DNA of 33,028 bases from Candidatus Nitrosocaldaceae archaeon (GCA_026002835.1 BPGC01000019.1:1-33028), one strand, 5' to 3'; shown: positions 17,168 through 26,268, counted from the first letter of the stretch. Notes: a model not told the origin generated them from the sequence alone. A program made the numbers and translations.

Positions 17168-17596
17168 TCATGGTTTAATTATATCTATCCTTTTACCCTC
17201 TAATGCTATCTTATTCAGTTTTAATAGTTCTTTATCGAATGTTACTAATCTTCTTATATTAGAGTTTAGATATGATGCTATTATCAATGCATCTCTTCCT
17301 CCTAGCATATATTTTACAGCTATCCTCAAACCTAATCTAGTAGTATCATATGTTATAGGTAAGAATAATGTATTATCAATATACTCCATAAGTATATCTG
17401 CTATAACTTTAGCATCAATTCTTAGTTTGAATACACATGTATGGTATACTTCATGTATTACAGTAGGATTTATAACATGGATAGAATCTAACAGACCTTT
17501 AACTTTATCATGATCTGGATGATTATCTATCAAGAATGCTATTAATACATTGGAATCTATTCCCAGATACTCTTTATCTCTTCTGGTTTTGGCCAC
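17168..17596 (-). CDS. vapC: VapC-type PIN-domain toxin
   Basis: This is a PIN-domain ribonuclease, the toxin of a VapBC pair. The four acidic residues of the metal site are visible: D14 (IDSNVLIA), E49 (VIHEVYH), D102 (GGRDALI) and D121 (VTFDKEL). The chosen start overlaps the antitoxin by 40 bases, which is long for the family; a start at a later TTG or GTG near codon 11 is possible. The gene is on the minus strand between the two halves of the defence cassette and ends right beside the small cassette gene. The antitoxin lies directly upstream. Confidence 0.9.
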   Translation of the reverse strand: MAKTRRDKEYLGIDSNVLIAFLIDNHPDHDKVKGLLDSIHVINPTVIHEVYHTCVFKLRIDAKVIADILMEYIDNTLFLPITYDTTRLGLRIAVKYMLGGRDALIIASYLNSNIRRLVTFDKELLKLNKIALEGKRIDIIKP

Positions 17597-17760
17597 TCTT
17601 TTACACCTTCAGCCTTTAATATTCCATAGAACTTGCTTATCTTGCTAACTTTGATTATTATCTCTCCATCCTTTGCATATATATCAAACTTATCATCCTT
17701 TTTCAGTTTAATAGCATTTATTATCTCTTCTGGTATTGTTATCCTTATCTTATCTTTCAT
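17557..17760 (-). CDS. vapB: VapB antitoxin, AbrB/SpoVT type
   Basis: The 67-residue protein has the AbrB-like swapped-hairpin DNA-binding domain: IRITIPEEIINAIKLKKDDKF, then YAKDGEIIIKV. The C-terminal tail (FYGILKAEG...WPKPEEIKSIWE) is typical of the segment that wraps the PIN toxin. It would neutralise the overlapping VapC and repress the operon's own promoter. A decayed VapB of a different family lies 17 bases upstream on the same strand. Confidence 0.9.
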   Translation of the reverse strand: MKDKIRITIPEEIINAIKLKKDDKFDIYAKDGEIIIKVSKISKFYGILKAEGVKEWPKPEEIKSIWE

Positions 17761-17777
17761 ATCTTAATTATTATCTA

Positions 17778-17982
17778 TCATTTAATAAAAGGTTTTTTCT
17801 GCTCATAATATTCATTCTTTAACCTTCCCCAACTCTTCCTAGTCTTTATTATGCCTTTCAGTTCTTCAATGATATTCATTATATTACTCTTCCTATCATA
17901 ATGTTTGATTATATCCTCAACTAACTTCTTGAATGAACTCTTTATTATCTGGAACTCTAACCTTAATTATAATATCTCCCAT
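17778..17982 (-). pseudogene. Frameshifted VapB-family antitoxin
   Basis: From the ATG at 17982 the minus strand reads MGDIIIKVRVPDNKEF and then hits a stop in frame. After one frame change near 17930 it continues KKLVEDIIKHYDRKSNIM, then a segment with ELKGIIKTRKSWGRLKNEYYEQ, to a stop at 17778. The pattern (short strand, helix, SWGRLKxExY tail) matches archaeal VapB antitoxins of the non-AbrB type. No matching toxin is next to it. A TATA-like TTTTATATTA lies about 26 bases before the ATG. Too short and broken to be functional unless frameshifting occurs. Confidence 0.65.
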
Positions 17983-18022
17983 ATAGAATATTCTTGATAA
18001 TAATATAAAAGGATTCTGAGTG

Positions 18023-18030
18023 TTTATATA
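18023..18030 (+). promoter_or_regulatory. TATA box setting the methylase start
   Basis: TTTATATA is centred 26.5 bases before the ATG at 18053. This is the standard spacing for a leaderless archaeal gene and favours that ATG over an upstream GTG at 18020, which would lie inside the promoter. Confidence 0.65.
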
Positions 18031-18052
18031 CAACTTTACTATCTTCAAATAT

Positions 18053-20644
18053 ATGGATAAAGCCTTGATTGAGAAAGGTAGCATTGAATTAGTAGAATTG
18101 TTTGATCTTGTTAGTGAAGAAGCTGCAATAGAGAAATTAGGAAATGCTAAACCACCAATAAATCAGATATTATATTGGTGGACTAGGAAGCCTTTAATTG
18201 TATCTAGAGCTATAACATTATTGAGTATTCTTCCATATAATACAAATCCGTTCAAGGCTAGATTATTATTAAACCTTGATTCTGATAAGAGAGCATATAC
18301 TCATAAATTGAATCTATCCTCATTATATGATGAATTATCTATCGATCCTTCTAGCATTAAGGTATTAGATCCATTTGCTGGTGCTGGTAATCTTATATTT
18401 GAGGCTAAACAGTTTGGTTTTGATTGTTATGCTAGTGATTATAATCCAGTAGCATATCTGATAGAGAAAGCAGTATTAGAGTATCCTAGCAAGTATCCTA
18501 ACCTTGCTAGAGATGTTGAGTATTATGCTAATAAAGTCATAGATATGACTAAGAAGGAGTTAGGGCATTTATATCATAGAGATGGTAGGAAAGCATTAGC
18601 ATATCTATACTCATGGTGTATTCTATGCCCATATTGTAAGCAAAGGATACCATTGATGAACCATTCATACTTTGCTAAAACAGATAAGAAGAAGATAGGT
18701 ATTAGAGTTAAACCAAACAATAAGGATTTTGTTATTGAATTGATTAATAATATTAGTAAAGAGGAAGGAGAAAAGTTTACTCAGAAAGGAGGAAGAGCAA
18801 TATGCATAAATTGTAAAAGCAGTATTGATTATGATTATCTAACTAATGATATAGCTAATAGGAAGGATTATGCTATGATAGGAGTTGTTGTTCAAGGATT
18901 GAAAGGGAAGGATTATGAGTTGCCTAGTGAGGATGATATTAGAGCATTTAATGAGGCTAAGAAGTTATTAGAAGAGAGATGGAAAGAGTTTGAAGATGAA
19001 GGTTTGATACCATTTGAAGAACGTATATTTGAAGAAGAGAGAAAAAACATGCCTAAATACGGAATTAAGTATTGGTATCAGCATTTTAATTATAGACAAT
19101 TACTATTAATGCTAACATTATTGAGGAATATCAGAAGTGTATGTTCAGATATTAAGGATAAAGAGTATGCTAAAGTAATAGCAGCATATCTAGCGTTTAT
19201 GTTATGCAAACATATCGATCGTAATTCTATATCAGTAGGCTGGGATGTAACAAATCAACAAATAGCACATGCTCTAACAATGAGGAGTCCTAGAATAATC
19301 TATAACTTTGCTGAAACCAATCCATTTGAAGAGACATCTGGATCATTAAAAGGTATGCTAGATAATATAATTAATGCTATAAAATTTGCTAGTAATAAGA
19401 GTAATGCTAAAGTATCTCTAGCATCAGTTTTGCATTTACCATATGATAAAGAGTTTGATCTAATCATAACAGATCCTCCATATCTAGATGATGTAGCATA
19501 TGGAGAGATAAGCGAGTTCTTCTATGTATGGCTATATAGAGCATTAAAGGATTATTATCCAGAATTACCAAATAGAGTTCCATTGGATGAGGATATAGTA
19601 TTAAGCAAGGGAAGGTTTGGTAATAAAGAGTTAGCATACCAATTCTATAAAAAAGCAATGAAGCAAGCATTCAAGAATATCCATAAGGCATTAAAGGATG
19701 ATGGTTTAGCAGTAATCTTCTTTGCACATTCAAGCATAAAAGCATGGAACTTATTGCTAGATATATTAAGAGAAGCAAGGTTTCAAGTAACCTCTAGTTA
19801 TGCTATACATACTGAAAATGAACAGAATGTATTGGCAAGGAACAAAACCTCATTCATGAGCAGTATAGTTATCGCATGTAGAAAGATAAGCAAGGATAGA
19901 GAAGCATACCTTGAAGATCTCATACCAGCAATAGAAGATAAGATTGATGAACTATTAAAAGGTATAAAGGCAGATAAACTATTAGCATTACCAATAACAG
20001 ATCTATTGATAATGATATATGGAGAGGTATTAGAGGTAGCAACAGCTTATACAAAATTGAAGAGCTATAGCAAGGATACAAGCATAACATTTGAGGATAT
20101 AATAGATAATGCTAGAGATTATATGCTAAGAGCAGTAATAAAGAAGTTGATAGATAGAGATCTAAATATAATAGGAGCAGAGGCAGCATTCTATATAATT
20201 GCTAAGGTATTCTTCAATGGCATAATACCAGCAGATGATACATTGCATATAACTAGAACATATAACATAGATGAGAATAGGCTAAAAAGCATAGCAAAGA
20301 AAGAGAAAGGAATAACCAAACTGTTATCATTCAAAGATATGAGAATAAAGGAGTTAGAGGACATAGATGCTAATAATATCCATGAGCAGTTGATGTTCAT
20401 AGAGCAGTTAGCATATAAAGATGGTGCAAGGAAGGTTAAGAGCATAATAAATGCTCCAAACTTTAAGGTTAATGAGTTGAAGAGCATAATAGCATTACTG
20501 ATAAAGTATTATAATATAAGCAAGAATAAAGGGAGAAAGTTAAGTAAAGATGAGGAGGATGAATATAATATACTATTAGCATTAGCAGATGTATTAGATC
20601 TAAAGGTAGATAGTGCTAATAAGAGGTTAGATGATTATGCTTAA
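18053..20644 (+). CDS. DUF1156 adenine-specific DNA methyltransferase with zinc ribbon
   Basis: This 863-residue protein is a DNA adenine methylase of the DUF1156 family. An N-terminal DUF1156 segment (about 1-75, including KPPINQILYWWTRKPL) is followed by the SAM-binding motif DPFAGAGN (about 106-113). An inserted zinc ribbon has C192-x2-C195 and C251-x2-C254. The catalytic motif is DPPY (about 474-477, in IITDPPYLDDVAYGE). The C-terminal 250 residues are helical. It would mark host DNA so that the companion helicase/nuclease spares it. The start at 18053 is supported by the TATA box. The helicase start lies 14 bases before its stop. The opposing vapB remnant shares its upstream region. Confidence 0.92.
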   Translation: MDKALIEKGSIELVELFDLVSEEAAIEKLGNAKPPINQILYWWTRKPLIVSRAITLLSILPYNTNPFKARLLLNLDSDKRAYTHKLNLSSLYDELSIDPSSIKVLDPFAGAGNLIFEAKQFGFDCYASDYNPVAYLIEKAVLEYPSKYPNLARDVEYYANKVIDMTKKELGHLYHRDGRKALAYLYSWCILCPYCKQRIPLMNHSYFAKTDKKKIGIRVKPNNKDFVIELINNISKEEGEKFTQKGGRAICINCKSSIDYDYLTNDIANRKDYAMIGVVVQGLKGKDYELPSEDDIRAFNEAKKLLEERWKEFEDEGLIPFEERIFEEERKNMPKYGIKYWYQHFNYRQLLLMLTLLRNIRSVCSDIKDKEYAKVIAAYLAFMLCKHIDRNSISVGWDVTNQQIAHALTMRSPRIIYNFAETNPFEETSGSLKGMLDNIINAIKFASNKSNAKVSLASVLHLPYDKEFDLIITDPPYLDDVAYGEISEFFYVWLYRALKDYYPELPNRVPLDEDIVLSKGRFGNKELAYQFYKKAMKQAFKNIHKALKDDGLAVIFFAHSSIKAWNLLLDILREARFQVTSSYAIHTENEQNVLARNKTSFMSSIVIACRKISKDREAYLEDLIPAIEDKIDELLKGIKADKLLALPITDLLIMIYGEVLEVATAYTKLKSYSKDTSITFEDIIDNARDYMLRAVIKKLIDRDLNIIGAEAAFYIIAKVFFNGIIPADDTLHITRTYNIDENRLKSIAKKEKGITKLLSFKDMRIKELEDIDANNIHEQLMFIEQLAYKDGARKVKSIINAPNFKVNELKSIIALLIKYYNISKNKGRKLSKDEEDEYNILLALADVLDLKVDSANKRLDDYA

Positions 20645-23600
20645 AGTAAACTCTAGAGTTAAGACTAGAGATAATAGAGAAGGGATAGTATTAGAGATCA
20701 AGGATAGTTTTGTTAAAGTCTTAATAGATAATAAGGATAGTTGGTATCCTATTGATGAGTTAGAGGATATATCCTATAATCTAATAGATAGATTGATAAG
20801 GAATGATATAGATGAGCCTATTAACTTTATACTAGCAATAGATGCATATAGATTGTTAACAGAATATAGATTCAATCCATATGTATTGGCATCTAGCACA
20901 AAGGTAAAGATCTTTCCACATCAGATAGATGAGGTTACAAAGATTATAGATGATCCTAGAATATTATTGGCAGATGAAGTAGGGTTAGGAAAGACTATAA
21001 CAACTGCTCTAGTTGCTGATGAACTCAATGCTAGAGGTATAGTTAAGAAGATGTTATTTGTTGTTCCTAAATCTTTAGTATTAAAATGGAGGGATGAGTT
21101 GAAGGATAGGTTTGAGTTGGATGCAAAGATAATAGATAGTAGTTATGTAAAGGTAAATGGTAACCCATTCATAGAGAAGGAGTTCTGCTATATAGCATCT
21201 ATGGACTATCTGAAGCAAGATCATGTATTAGCATTGATAAAAGAGGCTAATAATATAGATATAACAGTAGTAGATGAGGCACATAAACTAGCAAAGGATA
21301 CTGATAGATACAAGTTAGGTAAAGAGTTGGCAAGCATATCTACATTTATGTTATTATTAACAGCAACTCCTCATAATGGAGATAATGAGGATTATCTTGC
21401 TAGGGTTAGATTACTAGATCCATATCTTAATGATATAGAGGCTAGTAGATACTTGCTAATAAGGAATATGAAAGAAGATGTTATAGATCTTGATGGTAAA
21501 GAGGTATTTCCAAAGAGAGAGAGCAAGACAGTAGAGATAAGGCTGAGCAATGAAGAACTTGCTATATATGATATGCTAAATGATTATCTGCTAGAGTTAG
21601 AGAAATACAGTTATGGAGATAAGAGAGAAGAAGGTGCTACTAGGTTCTTATCAACACTATTTAGGAAGAGAGGCTCCTCATCATTATATGCATTAAGGAG
21701 AACATTAGAGAGAAGAGTAGAAAAATTAGGATCTATAGATATTATAACATTTAACAAAGGAGTAAAAGCTATTAAAGAAGGAGAGGAAGAGTTTGATGAA
21801 GAAGTATATGAGGAAGGAGAAGAGCATACAATAGGTTATACACCTATAGCAGATAGAGATAAGGAGAAGAGGATTATAAAAGAGATATTGAATGCTATCT
21901 ATAATTTAGATAAGGATAGCAAGTTAGATGAGTTATTAAGATGGATTAGCAAAATAAAGAGTATAGATAAAGATGCAAAGATAGTTATCTTTACAGAGTA
22001 TAGGGATACATTAAACTATCTTAAAGAGCATTTAAGTTATAATATAGTTAGTATAGATGGTAGCATGAATATTGAGGATAGGAAAAAAGCTTTAGATGAA
22101 TTTAAAGAAGAAGCAGAAGTTATGGTTTGTACAGATGCTGCTGGCGAAGGTATAGATATGCAGTTCTGTAATATAATGATAAACTATGATCTTCCATGGA
22201 ATCCAAATAGATTGGAGCAAAGAATGGGGAGGATACATAGGATTGGACAGAATAGGAATGTATACTATTATAACTTTATACTAGATCCAAGGCATACTAT
22301 AGATGGCTATATCTTTGATAAGTTATTGAATAAGATAGAGAGCATAAAAGAGGCTATGAAGGATAAGGTATATGATATACTAGGCAGATTGATAAGTGAA
22401 GATGATATCGCTAGCATATATGAAGAGTTATTAAAGATACCAAAGGATCAATGGGAAGCAAAGATAAAGAAGATAGATGATCTATTAGAAGAGAGGAAGA
22501 GGATAGTTGAAGAGATAAACAGGCTATTATCTGGTTATAGATTGGATAGAAGCAAGTTAGAGGATATGAAGCATATACTTAAGCATGCCGTTGATCATAA
22601 CGAGGTTAAGAGGTTTGTTAGAGTATTCTTGGAACTTTATGGAGGTAAGATGGAAGAGATAGATAGAGTTAATGAAGAGTATATGATATACATGCCTAGA
22701 ACATTAGCATATAATACAACTGCTAGCTCTAAAGGTTCATTCTTAAATGATATAGCTATGAGCAAAAACATGCCTTACTTTGCTCTAGGGAGTAATATGA
22801 TTATGCATATGCTAAAATATGCAGCAAAGCCTAGTGTATCTATCTTTAAACATCCATATCTTAAAGGTTTACTCTTCATATTCTTATTATCAATACATGA
22901 TGCAAAAGGTAATGCTAGAGATAGCAGATTATTAGCATTATTAGCAGATGATAATATTAAAGAGATAGATCTTAAGAGTATATGGGATTTAAAGCCTATA
23001 GATGATTATCAGATAAGCACTAAAGTATTACTAGATAATTATAATCTTGCAAGAGAGTATTCAAATAATAAGATAGATGAGCTATTTGAGAATACTAATA
23101 GAAAGATTAGTGCTTTAAAGGATAGAACTAAGAATGCTATAACAAACTATTACTCATCGAAGATAAGTGAGATAAATAATAGGGTTGATGAATATAGAAG
23201 AAGGCTTAGAGATGAGCCTTATATGCAAGGTCTGATAAAGAAGAATGAGAATGATAAGATAAAGTTAAAGCAAGAGATGGATAATAGATTAAGAGAGTTG
23301 GAGAATAATTACAGATTGTATAAAGTTATAGAGCTTATAGGTATAGCAGAGATTATAGCAGAAGAAGGGTATGATATTAGGAAGCAGATAGATAGAGCTG
23401 GCATTGAGAAGGTTTTAGAATATGAGATAAAGAGAGCAAAGACTAAAGAAGAGTTAGAGAGGATAAAGGATGTATCTGATATGCTAGTAGGTTATGATAT
23501 AGAGTCATTTGATAGAGTTATAGAGGTCAAATCATTCAAGGATACTGGTAAGATAGAATTGACAAGTCATGAGTGGGCTACAGCTTTAAGGTTAAAGGAT

Positions 23601-23759
23601 GAGTATTGGTTATATGTTGTTGAGAATGCATTAGGAGAAGGAAGAATCTATACATTCCAGAATCCTGCAGAGAAGTTTAGAGATAAGGTTAGGATAGAAA
23701 CGATAGTAGATTATAGATATATAATTGAGGATTGGAAATTGCTATCTAACAACCTCTAA
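20631..23759 (+). CDS. SNF2-family helicase with C-terminal DUF3883 domain
   Basis: This 1042-residue protein is the presumed motor and effector of the defence cassette. The SNF2 ATPase has DEVGLGKTITTAL (about 115-127), VVDEAHKL (about 213) and LLLTATPHNGD. The second helicase half includes VCTDAAGEGIDMQFCNIM and RLEQRMGRIHRIGQ (about 525-538). A coiled, charged linker (about 800-910) leads to a DUF3883 domain with RVIEVKSFKDTG (about 963-974) and ELTSHEWATALRLKDEYWLYVV. The EVK motif resembles a PD-(D/E)xK nuclease site, so it may cut unmodified DNA. GAGGT lies 3 bases before this ATG and 9 before another at 20637; either may be used. Confidence 0.93.
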   Translation: MIMLKVNSRVKTRDNREGIVLEIKDSFVKVLIDNKDSWYPIDELEDISYNLIDRLIRNDIDEPINFILAIDAYRLLTEYRFNPYVLASSTKVKIFPHQIDEVTKIIDDPRILLADEVGLGKTITTALVADELNARGIVKKMLFVVPKSLVLKWRDELKDRFELDAKIIDSSYVKVNGNPFIEKEFCYIASMDYLKQDHVLALIKEANNIDITVVDEAHKLAKDTDRYKLGKELASISTFMLLLTATPHNGDNEDYLARVRLLDPYLNDIEASRYLLIRNMKEDVIDLDGKEVFPKRESKTVEIRLSNEELAIYDMLNDYLLELEKYSYGDKREEGATRFLSTLFRKRGSSSLYALRRTLERRVEKLGSIDIITFNKGVKAIKEGEEEFDEEVYEEGEEHTIGYTPIADRDKEKRIIKEILNAIYNLDKDSKLDELLRWISKIKSIDKDAKIVIFTEYRDTLNYLKEHLSYNIVSIDGSMNIEDRKKALDEFKEEAEVMVCTDAAGEGIDMQFCNIMINYDLPWNPNRLEQRMGRIHRIGQNRNVYYYNFILDPRHTIDGYIFDKLLNKIESIKEAMKDKVYDILGRLISEDDIASIYEELLKIPKDQWEAKIKKIDDLLEERKRIVEEINRLLSGYRLDRSKLEDMKHILKHAVDHNEVKRFVRVFLELYGGKMEEIDRVNEEYMIYMPRTLAYNTTASSKGSFLNDIAMSKNMPYFALGSNMIMHMLKYAAKPSVSIFKHPYLKGLLFIFLLSIHDAKGNARDSRLLALLADDNIKEIDLKSIWDLKPIDDYQISTKVLLDNYNLAREYSNNKIDELFENTNRKISALKDRTKNAITNYYSSKISEINNRVDEYRRRLRDEPYMQGLIKKNENDKIKLKQEMDNRLRELENNYRLYKVIELIGIAEIIAEEGYDIRKQIDRAGIEKVLEYEIKRAKTKEELERIKDVSDMLVGYDIESFDRVIEVKSFKDTGKIELTSHEWATALRLKDEYWLYVVENALGEGRIYTFQNPAEKFRDKVRIETIVDYRYIIEDWKLLSNNL

Positions 23760-24446
23760 TATATCTACTATTAACTTATCCTCTTTATACAATCTACATC
23801 TGCATCTAATCTCTTTACCTATCCTTAAATACTCTCTTGGTATATAATCATAATATAATCTAGCATAATACTTATCATCAACTATAACAATAGCATAATC
23901 ATTATACATTTTATCAATAACTATTGTATGTATCTCATTATCAATATTTAACATAGCTATTGCAGCATCATAACTAGTTTCTCCTATTATCCTTTTAGTG
24001 CCATTATCAAATATCAACACCGTATTCTTTACTCCTGCCTCCCAACCCATTGCTGGGTTACCATTAATCTCAAATATTTGGACTAAATTACCTCTCTGAG
24101 AATTTGCTTTAAAATCTAGAAATGTTTCTATGCCTTTCTCTATATTTGGATTATCTTTCTCAGCAACAAAGATTATACCATCACGTATAAACTCATCTCT
24201 ATTTATTGGTCTATAATCAAGTTCAAGTGTGGAAGGAGGAGCATTGGAATATGTATATAGTTCATATCCATCTGGTATATATTTTGGAACTCTGAAACTT
24301 TCTATATAATCAGTATTATTCTGATTGTATATGCTCCCTTCCATTGGTAATTTAGCAGATTCTGTATAGGTTAATGAGTATAATGCTATAGTAATACCAG
24401 CAATTATTACCATGCTAATAATTATTATATTGCTATTCAACCCCAA
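23742..24446 (-). CDS. Membrane-anchored exported protein, DUF4367-like
   Basis: The 234-residue protein has one N-terminal membrane segment (about residues 6-27) and then an extracellular domain. FRVPKYIPDGYELYTYSN resembles the opening of DUF4367 domains. The C-terminus (GKEIRCRCRLYKEDKLIVDILEVV) looks like a small beta barrel. The start is a TTG at 24446, chosen because GAGGTG lies right before it at the same spacing as other internal genes; an ATG at 24413 would shorten the membrane helix. It overlaps the upstream gene by 10 bases and converges with the helicase gene (18-base overlap). The function is unknown. Confidence 0.7.
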   Translation of the reverse strand: MGLNSNIIIISMVIIAGITIALYSLTYTESAKLPMEGSIYNQNNTDYIESFRVPKYIPDGYELYTYSNAPPSTLELDYRPINRDEFIRDGIIFVAEKDNPNIEKGIETFLDFKANSQRGNLVQIFEINGNPAMGWEAGVKNTVLIFDNGTKRIIGETSYDAAIAMLNIDNEIHTIVIDKMYNDYAIVIVDDKYYARLYYDYIPREYLRIGKEIRCRCRLYKEDKLIVDILEVVR

Positions 24447-25162
24447 TTGCCACCTCTATATAACCATTGATCACTAACATCACCTGTACACTCATGTTGT
24501 GTAGTAGCATCTACTATTAATTGATTTATTGAATTTCCAGATAATGGATACTCAAAACCTAATGTACTAGGAAGTTCTTTACATTTCTTTAGATTAACTA
24601 TTGATTGGAAGTATTGGTATTGTGTATCTGTATTTCTCTTCAATTGAAGATCTTTAAAATTACCATATACATTATTAGCATTATTCCCCCATGATGTAGC
24701 ACCTGCTAGAGTAATTGGGTTACAAGTACTACAATCATAACTTCCTTTTGTTATACCATTTATCTTCCAATAATATGTTGTAGAGGAAGTGTTAGGTGTA
24801 ACAACCTCTGCTGTATACCAGTTTGTCGGAGAACCTCCTAATATGTAATGCACATTATCATTCAAACCTTCATCAAAATATCCAGTATAATATATAGCCC
24901 CATTACCAAAATCTACATGCCCTATACCAATTGACAGCTTTGGATTAGCAGTAGTAAATAGATATATCATTCTATCTACATGATCAGTAGTAGAGCTAGC
25001 ATATGGATATATTTTGCCTTTTACCCCTAAAATTTCACTGAATGAACCACTAGGTTTTATTGCATGATAACCATATTGTTGTACTGCATAAGATATTGTA
25101 GGTATTAACAACAATGCTATAGTTACTATTCCTAGCATCTTTATCATATTATTGTACTGCAT
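24437..25162 (-). CDS. Secreted protein of unknown function
   Basis: I do not recognise this protein of about 241 residues. It starts with a signal peptide (MLGIVTIALLLIPTISYA, cleavage likely after AxA-like SYA). The mature part is rich in Tyr, Asn, Ser and Thr and looks like a beta-sandwich. Cysteine pairs (CSTC, and K-C-K ... H-E-C) may form disulfides. The start at 25162 is chosen because ATATATAT is centred 26 bases upstream. It is coupled to the membrane-anchored gene downstream, so the two products may act together at the cell surface. Confidence 0.72.
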   Translation of the reverse strand: MQYNNMIKMLGIVTIALLLIPTISYAVQQYGYHAIKPSGSFSEILGVKGKIYPYASSTTDHVDRMIYLFTTANPKLSIGIGHVDFGNGAIYYTGYFDEGLNDNVHYILGGSPTNWYTAEVVTPNTSSTTYYWKINGITKGSYDCSTCNPITLAGATSWGNNANNVYGNFKDLQLKRNTDTQYQYFQSIVNLKKCKELPSTLGFEYPLSGNSINQLIVDATTQHECTGDVSDQWLYRGGNWG

Positions 25163-25183
25163 TAATCTATTATTCAAAGAACC

Positions 25184-25191
25184 TATATATA
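25184..25191 (-). promoter_or_regulatory. TATA box of the exported-protein operon
   Basis: ATATATAT on the minus strand is centred 26 bases before the ATG at 25162, consistent with a leaderless first gene. Confidence 0.5.
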
Positions 25192-25365
25192 TCGAAATTA
25201 ATATCAATAAGTAACCTTAAATAGTAAAATAAGAATCATATTATCTGTTATAATATTTATAATCAAGATAGTTCTAAACCATAACTATCCCAATTCTCTC
25301 TTTTATCTATTCAAATACTCGATCTAAAGACAATAGATAAATATTCTCTATGTATAGTATAATTG

Positions 25366-25572
25366 ATGAAGTTTAGAATATTACTTCATAAAGATGAGGA
25401 TGGAGTGTATATTGTTGAATGTTTGGATTTACCTGGTTGTATATCTCAAGGCAATACTAGAGAAGAGGCTATTACTAATATAAAAGATGCTATAATAGGC
25501 TATATTGAGAGTCTTAAGAAACATAATGAACCATTACCTAATGCTAATGTCTTTACTCCTGTCTTACCATGA
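25366..25572 (+). CDS. HicB-like antitoxin fold protein, 3' end possibly altered
   Basis: The 68-residue product has the HicB/UPF0150 partial RNase H fold: KFRILLHKDEDGVYIVECLDLPGC, then SQGNTREEAITNIKDAIIGYIESLKKHNEPLP. After EPLP the usual short acidic tail is missing, and the last nine codons lie on the antisense strand of a decayed integrase. No HicA toxin is next to it, so it is an orphan. The ATG at 25366 has an AAATATT stretch about 25 bases upstream. It may be functional as an orphan, or the remnant of a pair broken by an insertion or deletion. Confidence 0.78.
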   Translation: MKFRILLHKDEDGVYIVECLDLPGCISQGNTREEAITNIKDAIIGYIESLKKHNEPLPNANVFTPVLP

Positions 25573-26158
25573 GTAGTTATCTCACAATAGTTATCATAGA
25601 ATCTTACACCTTTTATCTTCATATTTAGCAATTCAGAAGGTCTACTAGCAAACTCATACATAACATATAACAATGCCTTATCTCTAGCTGGATATCTGCT
25701 AACCTTTGGTACTTTACTAGTCTCAAGAACTCCTCTTTTGTTAGTAGATCATTAGCCTTTACAACCTCTCTCTTATCTCTCCTCTCATACCTATTAGTGT
25801 GTAGATGCTCAACCTCGTAGCAATATTTTATGTTATTACCATCTGCTATCTCTCCATACTTTGCATAATGTATCAATCTTCTCAAAGTTCTGCATGCTAT
25901 CTTAAGTGCTACCACTCCAATTCTTCTCCATGAATTTACTCATTACAAAGTTAACATCATCTCTGTTCCATTCACTTAATGGCTTATCATTAACCTTTAA
26001 TACCTCATAAGAGAACTGTGCAAAGTTTATAAGTTTGGCAGTCCCAACTCCATATACTTTCAATACATCTATAAACTTTAATACAGTATCTTTGTTGGCA
26101 AAACTATATCCTTTATCCTCTCCAGAAACCTTTTTAGTATTATAACCGTATAGGTCAT
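25545..26158 (-). pseudogene. Decayed tyrosine recombinase (integrase) beside tRNA-Gly
   Basis: Pieces of an archaeal integrase can be read in order on the minus strand. A SAM-like N-terminal domain comes first (NKDTVLKFIDVLKVYGVGTAKLI... KPLSEWNRDDV, about 26100-25930). A shifted frame follows with RTLRRLIHYAKYGEI and NDLLTKEEFLRLV. After another shift comes RYPARDKALLYVMYEFASRPSELLNMKIKGV, written here as two parts: the helix RDKALLYVMYEFA and the catalytic Arg box ASRPSELLNMKIKG. Then ITTHGKTGVKTL. The second half of the catalytic domain (HxxR and Tyr) is gone; the text stops where the HicB gene ends. It lies 38 bases from the tRNA 3' end in the same orientation. Confidence 0.82.
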
Positions 26159-26195
26159 TGCTAGATTAGGAGGGATTAATACTAATATATAATAA

Positions 26196-26267
26196 TGCGG
26201 GATGCGGGATTCGAACCCGCGCTACTGGCTTGGGAAGCCAGTGTCCTAACCACTAGACTAATCCCGC
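26196..26267 (-). tRNA. tRNA-Gly (CCC anticodon)
   Basis: A complete 72-base cloverleaf. The acceptor stem is GCGGGAT/ATCCCGC with discriminator A. The D arm is GTCT/GGAC. The anticodon stem is CTGGC/GCCAG around loop TTCCCAA (anticodon CCC). The T arm is GCGGG-TTCGAAT-CCCGC. The 3' CCA is not encoded and no intron is seen. Its 5' end is one base after the stop codon of the upstream gene, and an integrase remnant lies beyond its 3' end. Confidence 0.97.
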
Positions 26268-26268
26268 A

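Noticed and set aside
18020..18052. GTG start for the DUF1156 methylase
   Set aside because: The TATA box lies inside these codons, at the right distance for the ATG at 18053.
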